A stretch of DNA of 6,613 nt from positions 1-6,613 of the forward strand of contig CAMDOY010000211.1 of assembly GCA_945903655.1 (NCBI GenBank), written 5' to 3'. The stretch is from Rhizobium sp. Q54 (lineage in GTDB: Bacteria > Pseudomonadota > Alphaproteobacteria > Rhizobiales > Beijerinckiaceae). Shown here piece by piece: positions 4,367 through 6,613 of the stretch. The translations under genes were made by a program, and so were the position numbers. The notes beneath the pieces were generated by a model, which was not told the DNA's origin, did not search any database, and saw only the letters and a program-made list of their open reading frames with translations. Numbering within the stretch: the first letter of the stretch is position 1; each line of letters opens with the position of its first letter.

Positions 4367-5962
4367 TCAGATCGGCAGGGTCGTTGGCTTGCGCCAGCGA
4401 TACCACAGCGCGATCATCATGCGCGTCATGGTGACGGCGGTGACGATGGTGGTGAGAATGCCCAGACCCAGCGACACGGCGAAGCCGCGCACGGGGCCTG
4501 TGCCCAGGAAATAGAGGATCACCGCCGCGACCATCATGGTCGATTGGGAGTCCACAATGGTGGCGACGGCGCGGGTGAAGCCCGCGTCCAGCGCCGAGAT
4601 GATCGAGCGGCCCGCCCGCGATTCCTCGCGGATGCGCTCATAGATCAGCACGTTGGAGTCCACGGCCATGCCGATGGTGAGCACGATGCCCGCGATGCCC
4701 GGGAGCGTCAGCGTCGCCTGCAAGAGGATCAGCGAGGCGAAGATCATGGCGATATGGATGGCCAGCGCCACATTGGCGAAGACGCCGAAGACGCCATAGG
4801 TGGTGAGCATGTAGCAAACCACCAGCACGCCCGCCACATAGGCGGCGAGCTTGCCCGCGTCGATGGAGTCCTGCCCAAGGCCCGGCCCCACCGTGCGCTC
4901 CTCCACGATGTTCATCTTGGCGGGCAGCGCGCCTGCGCGCAGCAGGATCGAGAGATTATTGGCCTGCTCCACCGTGAAGCGGCCCGAAATCTGGCCGGAC
5001 CCACCGGTGATGGGGCTGAGAATGCGCGGGGCGGAGATCACCTTGTTGTCGAGCACGATGGCGAAGGGCTTGCCCACATTGGCCGCCGTCACCTCGCCAA
5101 AGCGCTGGCCGCCGCGAATGTTGAATTTGAAATTGACCACGGGCTCGGACGTCCGCTGGTCAAAGCCCGGCTGGGAATCCGTGAGATCCTCGCCCTGCAC
5201 CATGACCTGCTTTTCAACCGGCAACACGCCGGGCTGATCGGTCTGGGGCAGCATGTCCACATCGGAGGGGTTGTAGCCGGGATCGGCCACGAGGCGAAAT
5301 TCCAGCTTGGCTGTCGTGCCCAGCAGTTCCTTCAAGCGCCCTGTATCCTGCAAGCCCGGCACCTGCACGAGAACCCGGTCGGCGCCCTGACGCTGGATGT
5401 TGGGCTCGGTGGTGCCCAGCGCATCGACGCGCTTGCGGATGACTTCAATGGCCTGATCGACGGCGCGGCGCATCTTGTCGATGAGGCCAGCTTCGGTCAC
5501 GGTCATGCGGATCATGCCGTCTTCGGCGGTGACGATCTCGATGCTCGGCGCGCCTACGCCGCCCATGGCGTTTGCGGCGCCCACGCCCAACTGGCGCAGC
5601 TTGGGCATGATCTTGGTGCGGTCATTGGCGTCGGCGATGCGGAACTGGACCGTGCGGCCCTGCACCCCATAGCCGCCCGCCAGGCTGCGCACATTTTCTT
5701 CGCGCACGATGCGGCGGGCGTCGTCGCGCAGATTGCCCACCATGGTCTTGATCACATCGTTTTGATCGACTTCCAGCAGGATATGCGCCCCGCCCTGCAG
5801 ATCGAGCCCGAGCACGACCTGTTCGAAGGGGATCCACTTCGGCAGCTTGCCCTTGATCTGATCAAAGGTCGCCTTCGACAGGAAGCTCGGCATGATGATC
5901 AGGAACGCCGCCAGGGTCATGGCGATGATCGAGGCGATCTTCCAGCGGGGAAAACGAAACAT
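4367..5962 (-). CDS. secD: SecD, protein translocase accessory subunit
   Basis: SecD forms the SecDF(YajC) complex, which uses the proton gradient in late steps of Sec export. The 531-residue protein has a first membrane helix (about 8-25), the GLDLQGGAHILLEV motif (52-65), a large periplasmic P1 region reaching to about 360 with DNKVISAPRI (305-314), and five C-terminal membrane segments. The conserved TM4 segment GMAVDSNVLIYERIREE (431-447) keeps D435, the equivalent of the proton-relay aspartate (Asp519 in E. coli). The P1 region is intact, and the length is usual for alphaproteobacteria. The ATG at 5962 fits the homologous start; only a modest GAGA (5975-5972) precedes it by 9 bases. It follows yajC after 69 bases and precedes secF by 13. 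Confidence 0.96.
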   Translation of the reverse strand: MFRFPRWKIASIIAMTLAAFLIIMPSFLSKATFDQIKGKLPKWIPFEQVVLGLDLQGGAHILLEVDQNDVIKTMVGNLRDDARRIVREENVRSLAGGYGVQGRTVQFRIADANDRTKIMPKLRQLGVGAANAMGGVGAPSIEIVTAEDGMIRMTVTEAGLIDKMRRAVDQAIEVIRKRVDALGTTEPNIQRQGADRVLVQVPGLQDTGRLKELLGTTAKLEFRLVADPGYNPSDVDMLPQTDQPGVLPVEKQVMVQGEDLTDSQPGFDQRTSEPVVNFKFNIRGGQRFGEVTAANVGKPFAIVLDNKVISAPRILSPITGGSGQISGRFTVEQANNLSILLRAGALPAKMNIVEERTVGPGLGQDSIDAGKLAAYVAGVLVVCYMLTTYGVFGVFANVALAIHIAMIFASLILLQATLTLPGIAGIVLTIGMAVDSNVLIYERIREESRAGRSIISALDAGFTRAVATIVDSQSTMMVAAVILYFLGTGPVRGFAVSLGLGILTTIVTAVTMTRMMIALWYRWRKPTTLPI

Positions 5963-6016
5963 GGATCAAAGTCTCTCGGGCTTGGGGCCGACGCTCGCGA
6001 CAACCTTAAATGGGGG

Positions 6017-6044
6017 CGTCAAAGGGATCCGTCACTCCTTGACG
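6017..6044 (-). other. stem-loop enclosing the yajC stop codon
   Basis: On the mRNA strand CGTCAAGG (6044-6037) pairs with CC-T-TTGACG (6025-6017) with one bulged base and an 11-base loop. The yajC TGA (6034-6032) is in the loop. There is no T-tract, so read-through to secD is expected. It resembles the small hairpin around the secF stop. It might affect mRNA processing or the coupling of yajC to secD, but this is not shown. Confidence 0.35.
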
Positions 6045-6364
6045 GGTTCGCCCTTGGTGCGCACATCCGAAATCATGGTGCGCAGCAGTCGCACCTTCAC
6101 CCCTTGGGAGATCTCGATCTCCACCTCGGCGTCGTCAAGGGTGCGCGAGACCTTGGCGATCAGGCCGCCGGCGGTCACCACGGTGTCGCCCCGGCGCACG
6201 TTGGAAATCATCTCCTGATGGGCCTTGGCGCGCTTCTGCTGGGGCCGCATGATCATGAAATACATGATCACGAGGATGACCGCGAAGGGCACCAACTGCA
6301 TCACCAAATCGGTCGGACCGGCGGCTCCAACGGCCTGGGCGTAGGCGGGCGTAATGAAGTTCAT
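6032..6364 (-). CDS. yajC: YajC, SecDF-associated membrane protein
   Basis: YajC is a small inner-membrane protein that joins SecD and SecF as an accessory to the SecYEG translocon. The 110-residue product shows the family plan: a short N-terminal stretch, one membrane helix (about 20-39), the hallmark basic segment M39-R-P-Q-Q-K-R (39-45), and a cytosolic domain with GDTVVTAGGLIAKV (59-72) ending in a charged tail. The start at 6364 is supported by the immediate NFITPAYAQA sequence common to alphaproteobacterial YajC. GGGAG lies about 12 bases upstream, somewhat far. It is the first gene of the operon, with a good promoter about 66 bases before it. Confidence 0.95.
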   Translation of the reverse strand: MNFITPAYAQAVGAAGPTDLVMQLVPFAVILVIMYFMIMRPQQKRAKAHQEMISNVRRGDTVVTAGGLIAKVSRTLDDAEVEIEISQGVKVRLLRTMISDVRTKGEPVKE

Positions 6365-6429
6365 GATCTCGGCAAGCTCCCATGGGGCGACGCCCGGCGC
6401 AAAGCGGCCAGACGCCCAATTCGGCGCGG

Positions 6430-6457
6430 ACTATAACCAGCGCGGCCCGTAAAGCAA
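6430..6457 (-). promoter_or_regulatory. sigma-70-like promoter for the yajC-secD-secF operon
   Basis: On the minus strand TTGCTT (6457-6452) and TATAGT (6435-6430) are separated by 16 bases, matching the -35 and -10 consensus at 4/6 and 5/6 positions. Transcription would begin near 6423 and leave a leader of about 60 bases before the yajC start at 6364. The TATA element is a local AT-rich island in very GC-rich DNA, which makes it stand out. Confidence 0.6.
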
Positions 6458-6473
6458 TGGAGCGCGGACGGCT

Positions 6474-6496
6474 GGCGCGCATCAACTCCGCGCGCC
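6474..6496. repeat. perfect 7-bp GC inverted repeat upstream of the operon promoter
   Basis: GGCGCGC (6474-6480) and GCGCGCC (6490-6496) are exact reverse complements around a 9-base spacer. There is no T-tract on either side, so it is not a clear terminator. It lies just upstream of the -35 element and may be the 3' hairpin of the gene further right, or chance in GC-rich DNA. Confidence 0.3.
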
Positions 6497-6572
6497 CCGA
6501 ACGGAGACGCCCTATCGCACAAGGCAAGGGCCTCGCGATGATCTGGCGCAAGGCCGGAAGCTCAACGTAATG

Positions 6573-6613
6573 CTAAGTCAGCGCCCAGAACTTGAGCTTG
6601 ACGATCAGGTCTT
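6573..6613 (-). CDS. possible 3' end of an unidentified minus-strand gene, partial
   Basis: One minus-strand frame entering from the right edge reads DLIVKLKFWALT and stops at TAG (6575-6573). Twelve codons are too few for identification, and a second frame ending at 6562 is equally open, so this is only a possibility. A gene in the same direction as yajC ending about 115 bases before the yajC promoter would fit the layout. The remaining DNA from 6458 to 6572 shows no supported gene. Confidence 0.15.
   Translation of the reverse strand, partial: DLIVKLKFWALT

Noticed and set aside
4307..6436. 709-codon open frame on the + strand across secD and yajC
   Set aside because: It is antisense to well-recognised genes, is rich in His, Asp, Gly and Arg with no family motif, and is explained by the strong GC bias at codon third positions.
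6457..6570. 37-codon + strand frame upstream of the yajC promoter
   Set aside because: No ribosome binding site or family pattern, Arg-rich composition typical of random GC-rich frames, and it begins in the -35 element of the opposing promoter.

Overview
The window is GC-rich and its genes point to an alphaproteobacterium, possibly of the Rhodobacterales type. The evidence is a small DUF1127 protein, a folate-dependent TrmFO, separate secD and secF genes behind yajC, and two genes next to secF whose closest functional relatives are the mitochondrial complex I assembly factors NDUFAF3 and NDUFAF6. All identifications come from reading motifs; no database search was run.

Left region (1-602). 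About 290 bases of relatively AT-rich, gene-free DNA carry several candidate control sites: two palindromes sharing the core TTGNGCAA, a sigma-E-like promoter (TGATCC-N18-TTAGA), an 8-bp inverted repeat, and a GAAC-N7-GAAC motif matching the alphaproteobacterial LexA box. They precede a 50-codon DUF1127 gene (293-445). Its 3' UTR folds into two strong stem-loops. Both show an anti-Shine-Dalgarno CCUCC in the loop, and the second is an intrinsic terminator. This is the layout of the CcsR/'cuckoo' small RNAs known downstream of DUF1127 genes, and it is the most interesting object in the window.

Middle region (603-2018). trmFO lies on the + strand. It encodes the FAD/folate enzyme that makes ribothymidine-54 in tRNA. 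It has no visible Shine-Dalgarno sequence and may be leaderless.

Right region (2095-6364, minus strand). A compact operon reads right to left: yajC, secD, secF, a Mth938/NDUFAF3-like gene, and a squalene/phytoene-synthase-fold gene of NDUFAF6 type that has lost the catalytic Asp-rich motifs. A sigma-70-like promoter (TTGCTT-16-TATAGT) lies about 60 bases before yajC. YajC, SecD and SecF form the accessory complex of the SecYEG translocon. The last two genes overlap by 4 bases and probably act together in respiratory complex I assembly. The operon converges on trmFO with a 76-base gap.

The right edge (6458-6613) has no clear gene. At most it holds the last dozen codons of a minus-strand gene entering from outside.
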